A stretch of DNA of 5,114 nucleotides from NCBI GenBank assembly GCA_900555735.1, contig USMI01000141.1, positions 1-5,114 on the forward strand. The letters are read 5' to 3'. A program made the position numbers and the translations under genes. The notes beneath the pieces were generated by a model that saw only the letters and a program-made list of their open reading frames with translations, did not search any database and was not told where the DNA came from. Shown here piece by piece: positions 1 through 5,114 of this stretch. Origin of the DNA: an uncultured Eubacteriales bacterium. Its GTDB lineage: Bacteria; Bacillota; Clostridia; Oscillospirales; Oscillospiraceae. Numbering within the stretch: position 1 is the stretch's first letter; the number at the start of each line of letters is the position of its first letter.

Positions 1-1
1 G

Positions 2-106
2 TGCGGCCGGTGGGGCTGCGCCACGGCGGCGGTGTGCATCACACGGCGGGGCGCGATCCCGGCCATGCCGTCGCTGGCAGAGGCGGAGGCCCTGCTGGCG
101 GAGTAA
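2..106 (+). CDS. C-terminal end of a PfkB-family sugar kinase (fructokinase/ribokinase type), partial
   Basis: The window opens inside this gene. Reading codons from position 2 gives 34 residues and a TAA stop at 104-106. The tail contains ITRRGAIPAMP followed by an acidic, leucine-rich end (LAEAEALLAE). This resembles the C-terminal helix of PfkB carbohydrate kinases, where an Ala-rich stretch precedes a 'TRxGAxxAMPxxxEV' segment. The family phosphorylates sugars such as fructose or ribose with ATP in the cytoplasm. The catalytic GxGD motif and the substrate lid would lie upstream, outside the window, so the substrate cannot be judged. The gene looks unrelated to glycine metabolism, and a fresh promoter follows it, so it is probably not part of the Gcv operon. 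The call rests on a short tail and is moderate. Confidence 0.6.
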   Translation, partial: CGRWGCATAAVCITRRGAIPAMPSLAEAEALLAE

Positions 107-127
107 GCTTGGGCATATCGCCCAAGC
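107..127 (+). terminator. Perfect hairpin directly after the upstream kinase gene; possible terminator
   Basis: GCTTGGGC (107-114) and GCCCAAGC (120-127) form a perfect 8-bp stem with a 5-base loop, starting on the base after the TAA stop. Its position suits transcription termination or protection of the mRNA 3' end. No T-run follows (the next bases are AAGGCGGG), so it is not a textbook intrinsic terminator. The call is an inference from position and stem quality. The rest of the stretch up to the promoter (128-184) shows no gene, only a small palindrome (GAAAATTTTC, 156-165). Confidence 0.4.
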
Positions 128-184
128 AAGGCGGGAAAGCTTTGGCGGAAAGACCGAAAATTTTCCTGCGGCGCAAAAGGGTGA

Positions 185-213
185 TTGACACGAAACACAC
201 CCTGTGCTACATT
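185..213 (+). promoter_or_regulatory. Sigma-A type promoter of the gcv operon
   Basis: A perfect -35 box TTGACA (185-190) is separated by exactly 17 bases from a -10 box TACATT (208-213). A TG dinucleotide one base before the -10 (205-206) makes it an extended -10. Transcription should begin near 220, about 35-40 bases before the first aptamer. No other promoter of this quality lies between here and gcvH, so this one probably drives the whole operon. Confidence 0.85.
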
Positions 214-256
214 GAAGCTACCGAAAAATCAAGGTAAGACAACTGAAAAGGGATAC

Positions 257-345
257 ATCGGACGATGGGATCGGGAGAGATCGCCGCAGGCGGCGCCGAA
301 GGGGAACGCAGAAGCTCTCAGGCAGAAGGACCGGTTCCGGACGAT
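257..345 (+). promoter_or_regulatory. Glycine riboswitch, aptamer 1 with leader and linker
   Basis: First domain of a tandem glycine riboswitch. Stem P1 pairs GGGATCGG (267-274) with CCGGTTCC (331-338), 8 bp including G-U pairs. The conserved core elements are GGAGAG (274-279), a hairpin CGCCG/CGGCG (282-286 with 291-295), GCCGAAGG (295-302), CTCTCAGGC (315-323) and AGAAGGACC (325-332), in the family order. The leader (257-266) and the linker (339-345) can pair as ATCG with CGAT, next to potential tandem G-A pairs (G261/A341, A262/G340). This matches the leader-linker kink-turn described for tandem glycine riboswitches. Family knowledge: it binds glycine in the nascent mRNA and controls glycine-use genes, which fits the operon downstream. 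Confidence 0.93.
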
Positions 346-346
346 A

Positions 347-439
347 CTCCGAAAAGGCCGGGCGGAGACACCCGACCACCGAAGGTGCAACTCTTCCCGC
401 CCCAGCGGGAGGGGGAATCTCTCAGGTAACTCAACGGGG
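347..439 (+). promoter_or_regulatory. Glycine riboswitch, aptamer 2
   Basis: Second domain of the tandem glycine riboswitch, eight bases after the first. P1 can pair CTCCG (347-351) with CGGGG (435-439). A hairpin pairs GGCCGGG (356-362) with CCCGACC (371-377), with one C-A mismatch. The conserved ACCGAAGG (378-385) follows, then a second hairpin TCCCGC/GCGGGA (395-400 with 405-410), and CTCTCAGGT (419-427). The 3' side of P1 shares its last G residues (438-439) with the 5' base of the downstream terminator. Glycine-stabilised P1 would therefore weaken the terminator, the usual glycine-on arrangement. The switching direction is inferred from this overlap and from the family. Confidence 0.9.
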
Positions 440-479
440 GCACAAAGCTGGCTGAACAGGCTGCTTTGTGCCCTTTTTT
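438..479 (+). terminator. Intrinsic terminator of the riboswitch expression platform
   Basis: GGGCACAAAGC (438-448) and GCTTTGTGCCC (463-473) form a perfect 11-bp stem with a 14-base loop, followed by six T residues (474-479). It lies between the second aptamer and the ribosome binding site of the first gene. It should stop transcription when glycine is low and be disfavoured when aptamer 2 holds the 438-439 bases in P1. Confidence 0.92.
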
Positions 480-516
480 GCTGCCCAAAACGGAACATTT
501 AAGGAGGAAAAAGCAA

Positions 517-3165
517 ATGAGCGAATTGAAGCGTACCCAGCTGTACGACATCCATGTGGCCGCCGGCGCGGAGCTGGTGGACTTCGGCGGATGGGAAATG
601 CCCATCCAGTACCCCAGCGGCATCATTGCCGAGCATCTGTACACCCGTCAGGTGTGCAGCCTGTTCGACGTGTCCCACATGGGCCGGTTGAAGATCACCG
701 GGCCGGAACGCAAGGCGTTTTTGCAGCATGTGCTGTCCAGCAACGTCAGCGCCCTGGATCTGAACATGGCCCAGTACTGCATCATTCCCGACAACGACGG
801 CGGCGCGGTGGACGACGCCTATCTGTACCTCTTTGAGGAGGACAGCTATCTGCTGGTGGTGAACGCCGCCAACACCGACAAGGATCTGGCCCATCTGTAT
901 GAGGCGCTGAAGGGCTTCGACTGCCAGATCGAGAACATCACCGGCAAGGTGGCCGCCATCGCGGTACAGGGCCCCAAGTGCAAGGAAATGCTGACCCAGA
1001 TGGCCGGCGGCGCACAGCTGACCGAACCCATGAAGAACGCGCTGGGCACCGTCACGCTGGAGGGTCACACCGCCCGCGTGGCCAAGACCGGCTACACCGG
1101 CGAGCCTTTGGGCTATGAGGTCTATGTCCCCAGCGAAGACGCGGCATGGCTGTGGAACCGTCTCGTCGAGCTGGGCGCACGTCCCGCCGGTCTGGGGGCC
1201 CGCGACACCCTGCGTCTGGAAGCCGCGCTGCCCCTGTACGGCCACGAGATGGGCACTGCCCCTGACGGCAGCGTGATCCCCATTTTCGCCGTTCCCCTGT
1301 CCAAGTTTGCCGTCAGCTTTGCCGCCGAGAAGGGCGACTTCATCGGCCGCGCCGCGCTGGAAAAGCAGCATGAGTCCTTCGTCAAGCATATGGATCGCGA
1401 TTTCAGCGACCTGAGCGTCCTGCCCCGGAAGATCGCGCCCATCGCCCTGCTGGATCGCGGCGTCATGCGTGCCGGTATGGAGATCTACAAGGACGGCAAG
1501 CATGTGGGCTGGGTCACCAGCGGCACCATGGTGCCCTACTTCAAGAGCGAGGGTGAGGGACTTGAGACCGTCATTCTGGAGGCCAGCGGCAAGCGCGCCA
1601 TCGGCCTGTGCTACATCAACAGCGACATTCTGGAGGACGACGAGGTAGAGGTGGACATCCGCGGCAAGCGCCTGAAGGCCGCCATCCCCGCCCGCCACAT
1701 GAGCGTGGCCGCACCTCCCTACGCCCGTCCCCTCATCTACGGCATGCAGGAGGAGGAACACAAGGTGGGCAGCGGCGACCGCGCCCCCAAGGCACTGGAG
1801 CTGCTGACGAAGGCGCTGGAGAATCACCAGTGGCGGCAGGAGCAGTGCATCAACCTGATCCCCTCCGAGAATACCCCCAGCCGCGCCGTTCGCATCCTGT
1901 CCGGCAGCGACCCCTGCTGCCGCTACGCCGAGCACAAGAAGGTGCTGGCCTTCTATGATAAGGACATCTTCTACTATCAGGGCACTCAGTTCATCGACAA
2001 GGTGGAGCAGCTGCTGGTGGAGGAGATGCGGGCCTACTTCGGCTGCACCGAGGTGGAGACCCGTACCCTCAGCGGTCAGATGTCCAACATGGCGGTGTTC
2101 TCCGCACTGATGGACTGGAAGAACCGCGCCGATCGCAAGGTGGAGGCCAAGCGCCTTGGCTACGTGATGAACAACCACATCATCAAGGGCGGCCATCTGT
2201 CGGCGCAGCCCATGGGCGCGCTGCACGACTACATCGCCATTGACCCCGTGACGGAAAAGCCCGCCGTGGTGAACTTCCCCGTCTGCGCCGACAACCCCTA
2301 TAAGATGGACGTGGATGAGACGAAAAAGCTCATTGAGCGCTATCGCCCGGAGCTGATCATCTTCGGCAAGAGCATGGTGCTGCACAAGGAGCCCGTGGCC
2401 GCCATCCGCCAGTTCGTGGATGAGCAGAAGATCCCCACCACCATCATGTACGACATGGCCCATGTGCTGGGCCTCATCGGTGACCACTTCCAGAACCCCT
2501 TTGCCGAGGGCGCGGAGATTGTCACCGGTTCTACCCACAAGACCTTCTTCGGCCCGCAGCGGGGCGTCATCGGCGTCAACTACAAGGAAGAGGATCTGAA
2601 GTACGGCCTGTGGAAGACCATCGAGACCCGTACCTTCCCCGGCAGCGTGTCCAACCACCATCTGGGCACCCAGGTGGGCATGCTGATGGCCGCCTATGAG
2701 ATGAACCAGTTCAAGGACGAATATCAGAAGGCCGTCATCCAGAACGCCAAGTCCTTCGCCCGCAGCCTGAAGGCCGAGGGGCTGGACGTGATGGGCGACC
2801 CCGCCATCGACTATACCGAGACCCATCAGGTCATCGTCTCTGTGGGCTACGGCGAGGGCGCGGAGATCGCAAACCGTCTGGAGCGCAACAACGTCATCGT
2901 CAACTATCAGGCCACCCCCGACGAGGAGGGCTTCACCGCCTCCGGTGCGCTGCGCATGGGCGTCAGTGAAATGACCCGCTTCGGCTTCGGGGAGAAGGAA
3001 TTTGCCCAGCTGGCGTCTTTGATGGCGGACTGCATCCTGCGGGGCAAGGAGATCGGCCCCGACGTTGCCAAGCTCCGCAGCCAGCATCTGGAGATGGGCT
3101 ACTGCTTCAGCGACGCGCAGTTCGAGGACGCGCTGGAGAAGCTGGCGGAAAAGGCAGGACTTTAA
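517..3165 (+). CDS. gcvT: Fusion protein: glycine cleavage T-protein (aminomethyltransferase) + serine hydroxymethyltransferase-like domain
   Basis: An 882-residue fusion. The ATG at 517 follows AAGGAGG (501-507) by 9 bases; an in-frame ATG at 466 lies inside the terminator stem and is not the start. Residues 1 to about 405 are GcvT. They carry FGGWEMP near the N-terminus, FDVSHMGR, GGAVDD with Asp99/Asp100 at the expected catalytic position, GARDTLRLEAALPLYGHEM around residue 230, and a C-terminal GCV_T_C barrel with GWVTSGT. This part takes the aminomethyl group from lipoyl-GcvH, releases ammonia and forms 5,10-methylene-THF. Residues from about 425 to 882 are an SHMT-type PLP enzyme: SEN (450-452), RYAEH (469-473), SGQMSN (519-524), KGGHLS (557-562), YDMAH (645-649), THK with PLP lysine Lys675, and Arg813 for substrate carboxylate. 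Separate GcvT (about 365 residues) and SHMT (about 415) are the norm. The SHMT half differs from classical GlyA in several motifs, so its reaction (glycine to serine) is likely but inferred. Both proteins act in the cytoplasm. Confidence 0.93.
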   Translation: MSELKRTQLYDIHVAAGAELVDFGGWEMPIQYPSGIIAEHLYTRQVCSLFDVSHMGRLKITGPERKAFLQHVLSSNVSALDLNMAQYCIIPDNDGGAVDDAYLYLFEEDSYLLVVNAANTDKDLAHLYEALKGFDCQIENITGKVAAIAVQGPKCKEMLTQMAGGAQLTEPMKNALGTVTLEGHTARVAKTGYTGEPLGYEVYVPSEDAAWLWNRLVELGARPAGLGARDTLRLEAALPLYGHEMGTAPDGSVIPIFAVPLSKFAVSFAAEKGDFIGRAALEKQHESFVKHMDRDFSDLSVLPRKIAPIALLDRGVMRAGMEIYKDGKHVGWVTSGTMVPYFKSEGEGLETVILEASGKRAIGLCYINSDILEDDEVEVDIRGKRLKAAIPARHMSVAAPPYARPLIYGMQEEEHKVGSGDRAPKALELLTKALENHQWRQEQCINLIPSENTPSRAVRILSGSDPCCRYAEHKKVLAFYDKDIFYYQGTQFIDKVEQLLVEEMRAYFGCTEVETRTLSGQMSNMAVFSALMDWKNRADRKVEAKRLGYVMNNHIIKGGHLSAQPMGALHDYIAIDPVTEKPAVVNFPVCADNPYKMDVDETKKLIERYRPELIIFGKSMVLHKEPVAAIRQFVDEQKIPTTIMYDMAHVLGLIGDHFQNPFAEGAEIVTGSTHKTFFGPQRGVIGVNYKEEDLKYGLWKTIETRTFPGSVSNHHLGTQVGMLMAAYEMNQFKDEYQKAVIQNAKSFARSLKAEGLDVMGDPAIDYTETHQVIVSVGYGEGAEIANRLERNNVIVNYQATPDEEGFTASGALRMGVSEMTRFGFGEKEFAQLASLMADCILRGKEIGPDVAKLRSQHLEMGYCFSDAQFEDALEKLAEKAGL
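1749..1767 (+). promoter_or_regulatory. Candidate internal ribosome binding site and GTG start at the GcvT/SHMT junction
   Basis: GGAGGAGGA (1749-1757) lies 7 bases before an in-frame GTG (1765-1767, Val417 of the fusion). This is exactly the linker between the two enzyme domains. Initiation here would give a free 466-residue SHMT-like protein. The spacing and the match to the ribosome are as good as at the true starts in this operon. The caveat is that the purine run also encodes consecutive Glu residues (412-414), so it may be coincidental. Confidence 0.4.
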
Positions 3166-3176
3166 GAAAAACACAA

Positions 3177-3299
3177 CCTGTCATTGCGAGCCAGTCCGCA
3201 GACTGGCGTGGCAATCCGTTTCTTCTTTCTGTGCAGGAGGGGGACGGATTCCCACGCCAGTGACGTCGGTCACTGGCTCGGAATGACACGAATGACAGG
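3177..3299 (+). repeat. Intergenic inverted repeat (REP/MITE-like) with a hairpin in each arm
   Basis: The 170-base gap between the fusion gene and gcvH is mostly a two-armed inverted repeat. The left arm (3179-3219) runs from TGTCATTGCGAG to GGCAATCCGT, and the right arm (3244-3288) is its near-complement, from ACGGATTCCCACG to CGGAATGACA. Each arm has its own perfect hairpin: GCCAGTC/GACTGGC (3190-3196 with 3201-3207) and GCCAGTGAC/GTCACTGGC (3256-3264 with 3269-3277). The outermost bases CCTGTCATT (3177-3185) and AATGACAGG (3291-3299) are exact complements. The spacer (3220-3243) codes for nothing evident. Repeats with TCATTGCGAG...GGCAATCC ends are, from general knowledge, dispersed in many genomes including clostridia. 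It has no transposase, so it would be non-autonomous. In RNA it could fold into a stable structure between two operon genes. Confidence 0.85.
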
Positions 3300-3335
3300 A
3301 CATTCAACTAAAATAAAATTTGGAGGTAAAGTATC

Positions 3336-3713
3336 ATGTTGTTTCCCGCTGAAATGAAGTATTCCAAGGATCACGAGTGGATGAAGGAAGAGGACGGCGT
3401 TGTGATGATCGGCATTTCCGATTTCGCACAGGACGCGTTGGGCGACGTGGTGTTCGTGAACCTGCCCGGCGAGGGCGACGAGGTCACCGCCGGTGAGGCC
3501 TTCGGCGATGTGGAGTCCGTCAAGGCCGTGTCCGATCTGGTGTCCCCCGTGACCGGCATCGTGTGCGCCGTCAATGAGGCCCTGCTGGACGAGCCGGAGC
3601 AGTTGAACAAGGCGCCCTATGACGCATGGCTCATCAAGGTGGAGAACCCCGGCGAAACCTCCGAGCTGCTGGACGCCGCCGCTTACGAGGCCTTCTGCGC
3701 ACAGGAGGGCTGA
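3336..3713 (+). CDS. gcvH: Glycine cleavage system H protein (lipoyl carrier)
   Basis: A 125-residue protein, the normal length for GcvH. It has the family N-terminal KYSKDHEW segment (residues 8-15), GISDFAQDALGDVVFVNLP, and the lipoylation hairpin FGDVESVKAVSDLVSPV. Lys63 in ESVKAVSD is the expected lipoate attachment site. H protein shuttles the methylamine from the GcvP decarboxylase to the T domain encoded upstream and then passes electrons to L-protein. Start: ATG at 3336 after GGAGG (3322-3326) with 9 bases between. The inverted repeat separates it from the fusion gene, but no convincing new promoter is seen, so it is probably co-transcribed. gcvPA starts one base after its stop codon. 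Confidence 0.97.
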   Translation: MLFPAEMKYSKDHEWMKEEDGVVMIGISDFAQDALGDVVFVNLPGEGDEVTAGEAFGDVESVKAVSDLVSPVTGIVCAVNEALLDEPEQLNKAPYDAWLIKVENPGETSELLDAAAYEAFCAQEG

Positions 3714-3714
3714 T

Positions 3715-5027
3715 ATGGGCAGCTACATCCCCTCTACGCCTCAGCAGCGGCAGGAAATGCTGAAGGCCATCGGCCTTTCCTCCTTCCGTGAGCTGTACGG
3801 CGATGTCCCGGCGGAGATGTATCTGGATCGTCCTCTGAACATCCCCTCCGGCATGAGCGAGCTGGAGGTAGGCCGGGCCGTCCGCGCCATGGCGGACAAG
3901 AACCGCGTGTACGACGTGATCCTCCGGGGCGCGGGCGCTTACGACCACTATATCCCCAGCATCGTCAAGTATATCCCCGCCAAGGAGGAATTCCTGACGG
4001 CCTATACCCCCTATCAGGCGGAGATGAGTCAGGGGCTTTTGCAGTCCATCTTCGAGTATCAGACCATGATCTGCATGCTGACGGGCATGGACGTGTCCAA
4101 CGCCTCCGTCTATGACGGCGCTACCGCCGCCGCCGAGGCCGCCGCCATGTGCCGTGACCGCAAGCGCCGGGTGACGCTGGTGTCCGCCGCGGCGCACCCC
4201 GACACCATCAACACCATCCGCACCTATTGCTACGGCACCGGCGACGAGCTGCGCATCGTCCCCGAAAAGGACGGCAAAACCGACCTTGACGCCCTGCGGG
4301 AGATGCTGACCCCCGACGTGGCCAGCTTCTATGTGCAGCAGCCCAACTTCCACGGCCTCTTCGAGGACGCGGAGGCGCTGGGCGCGGTCGTCCACGAGGC
4401 GGGCGCGCTGTACGTCATGGGCTGCAACCCCATTGCGCTGGCCATCATGAAAACGCCCCGTGACTGCGGCGCGGATATCGCCGTGGGCGAGGGGCAGCCT
4501 CTCGGCCGCTGGCGGCAGGCGGTCCGTACCTGGGCTATATGGCCACCACCGAAAAGCATATGCGTAAGCTGCCCGGCCGCATCGTGGGCGAGACCACGGA
4601 TGCCGAGGGCCGCCGCGCCTATGTGCTGAGCCTTCAGGCCCGCGAGCAGCACATCCGCCGGGAAAAGGCCAGCAGCAACATCTGCTCCAACGAGGCCCTG
4701 TGCGCCCTGACTGCCGGTCTCTATATGTCCACTATGGGGCCGGACGGTATGGCCCAGGCGGCGGAGCAATCCATGGCCAAAGCCCACTATCTGGCGGACG
4801 CCCTGTGCGCCATCGGCGGCGTGAAGCTGCGCTATGACGGCGACTTCTTCCATGAGTTCGTCACCGACATGCCCAAAACAGAGGAAATCCTTGCCGCCCT
4901 GTCCGAAGCCGGTATTCTGGGCGGTCTGCCCGTGAATGGCGGTATCCTGTGGTGCGCCACCGAAAAGGTCACCAAGGACGCCATGGACAAGACCGCGGCC
5001 ATCGTGAAGGAGGTGCTGGCAAAATGA
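3715..5027 (+). pseudogene. gcvPA: Glycine dehydrogenase (decarboxylating) subunit 1, GcvPA, with a frameshift
   Basis: GcvPA is the N-terminal half of split P-protein, which with PLP-bearing GcvPB decarboxylates glycine and loads lipoyl-GcvH. The ATG at 3715 is one base after the gcvH stop, with AGGAGG at 3703-3708 inside gcvH. Family motifs include YTPYQAE (97-103), SVYDGAT (131-137) and GEGQPLG ending at residue 264. After that the frame goes wrong: it runs 40 unrelated residues to a TGA at 4627-4629, giving 304 residues in all. The proper continuation, AAGGPYLGYMATTEKHMRKLPGR and REQHIRREKASSNICSN, is read in another frame from about 4506 to the TGA at 5025-5027. Homologues read GEGQPLG-x-PL here, so 4 bases (or 1) appear to be missing around 4504-4506. 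Restored length would be 437-438 residues, normal for GcvPA. The rest of both halves is well conserved, so this is either a recent mutation or a sequence error. No ribosome binding site precedes the first in-frame ATG (4539) of the second half. Confidence 0.9.
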
Positions 5028-5114
5028 AGCTGATTTTTGAAAAAAGCGTCCCCGGCCGTCATTGCAGCCTTCTGCCCGCCTGCGACGTGCCTGAGGTGAA
5101 GCTGCCCGCTTCCC
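5024..5114 (+). CDS. gcvPB: Glycine dehydrogenase (decarboxylating) subunit 2, GcvPB, 5' end only
   Basis: The first 30 codons of the C-terminal half of split P-protein, cut by the window end. The start MKLIFEKSVPGR followed by LPACDVPEV matches the usual GcvPB N-terminus. The ATG (5024-5026) overlaps the gcvPA stop as ATGA, and AAGGAGGTG (5007-5015) inside gcvPA is a very strong ribosome binding site, so the two subunits are probably translationally coupled. In the family this subunit carries the PLP lysine and pairs with GcvPA; those residues lie outside the window. Early termination of the frameshifted gcvPA at 4629 would leave ribosomes about 400 bases short of this start, which could lower coupling, although the strong site may allow independent initiation. 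Confidence 0.93.
   Translation, partial: MKLIFEKSVPGRHCSLLPACDVPEVKLPAS

Noticed and set aside
156..165. GAAAATTTTC palindrome upstream of the promoter as a repressor operator
   Set aside because: Only 10 bases long and low in complexity, with no second copy near the promoter. The riboswitch already accounts for control.
466..516. Upstream in-frame ATG at 466 as the start of the fusion protein
   Set aside because: It lies in the terminator hairpin of the riboswitch and lacks a ribosome binding site. The ATG at 517 has AAGGAGG at ideal spacing and starts the normal GcvT N-terminus.
499..3174. A very long open frame (891 codons) on the minus strand, opposite the gcvT fusion
   Set aside because: It is a shadow of GC-rich codon use on the coding strand. 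Its translation is rich in His, Gly, Ala, Leu and Val without recognisable domains, while the + strand frame has full GcvT and SHMT motifs and a strong ribosome binding site.
3177..3299. CRISPR array or tRNA gene in the intergenic region
   Set aside because: There are only two arms in opposite orientation with no regularly spaced direct repeats, and no cloverleaf with anticodon or T-loop motif.
3300..3335. Possible separate promoter for gcvH (TAAAAT at 3309-3314)
   Set aside because: No -35-like sequence is found at a proper distance upstream (ACACGA at the 17-base spacing). The AT-rich stretch is better explained as an unstructured ribosome-loading region.
4495..4515. Programmed ribosomal frameshifting in gcvPA
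   Set aside because: There is no slippery heptamer at the switch point, and a 4-base loss restores the family sequence. GcvPA is not known to use recoding.

Overview
This window holds the upstream control region and most of a glycine cleavage (Gcv) operon from a high-GC, Gram-positive-type anaerobe. Features pointing that way are strong AGGAGG-type ribosome binding sites before each operon gene, a sigma-A-like promoter, a tandem glycine riboswitch with a T-tailed terminator, and glycine decarboxylase split into GcvPA and GcvPB. Together with the GC-rich coding and an inverted repeat whose arms read TCATTGCGAG...GGCAATCC, this suggests a gut-type clostridium such as Oscillospiraceae. The taxonomic call is inference.

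Layout, all on the + strand. Positions 2-106 are the last codons of an unrelated gene, probably a PfkB-family sugar kinase, followed by a perfect hairpin (107-127). A consensus promoter (185-213) starts the glycine leader. The leader has two glycine aptamers in tandem (about 257-345 and 347-439) and an intrinsic terminator (438-479). Next come an 882-residue fusion of aminomethyltransferase (T-protein, GcvT) with a serine hydroxymethyltransferase-like (SHMT, GlyA-like) domain (517-3165), an intergenic inverted repeat (3177-3299), gcvH (3336-3713), gcvPA with a frameshift (3715-5027), and the first 30 codons of gcvPB (5024 to the window end).

How it works together: the GcvPA/GcvPB decarboxylase loads the glycine aminomethyl group onto lipoyl-GcvH. 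The T domain releases ammonia and makes 5,10-methylene-tetrahydrofolate. The attached SHMT domain can combine that one-carbon unit with a second glycine to give serine. The riboswitch should let transcription through when glycine is plentiful. L-protein (lipoamide dehydrogenase) is not in the window.

Most worth a second look: the GcvT-SHMT fusion; a near-ideal ribosome binding site and in-frame GTG exactly at the domain junction, which could give a free SHMT; the unusual SHMT sequence; the gcvPA frameshift at about 4504-4506, which is a real lesion or a sequence error; and the MITE-like repeat inside the operon.
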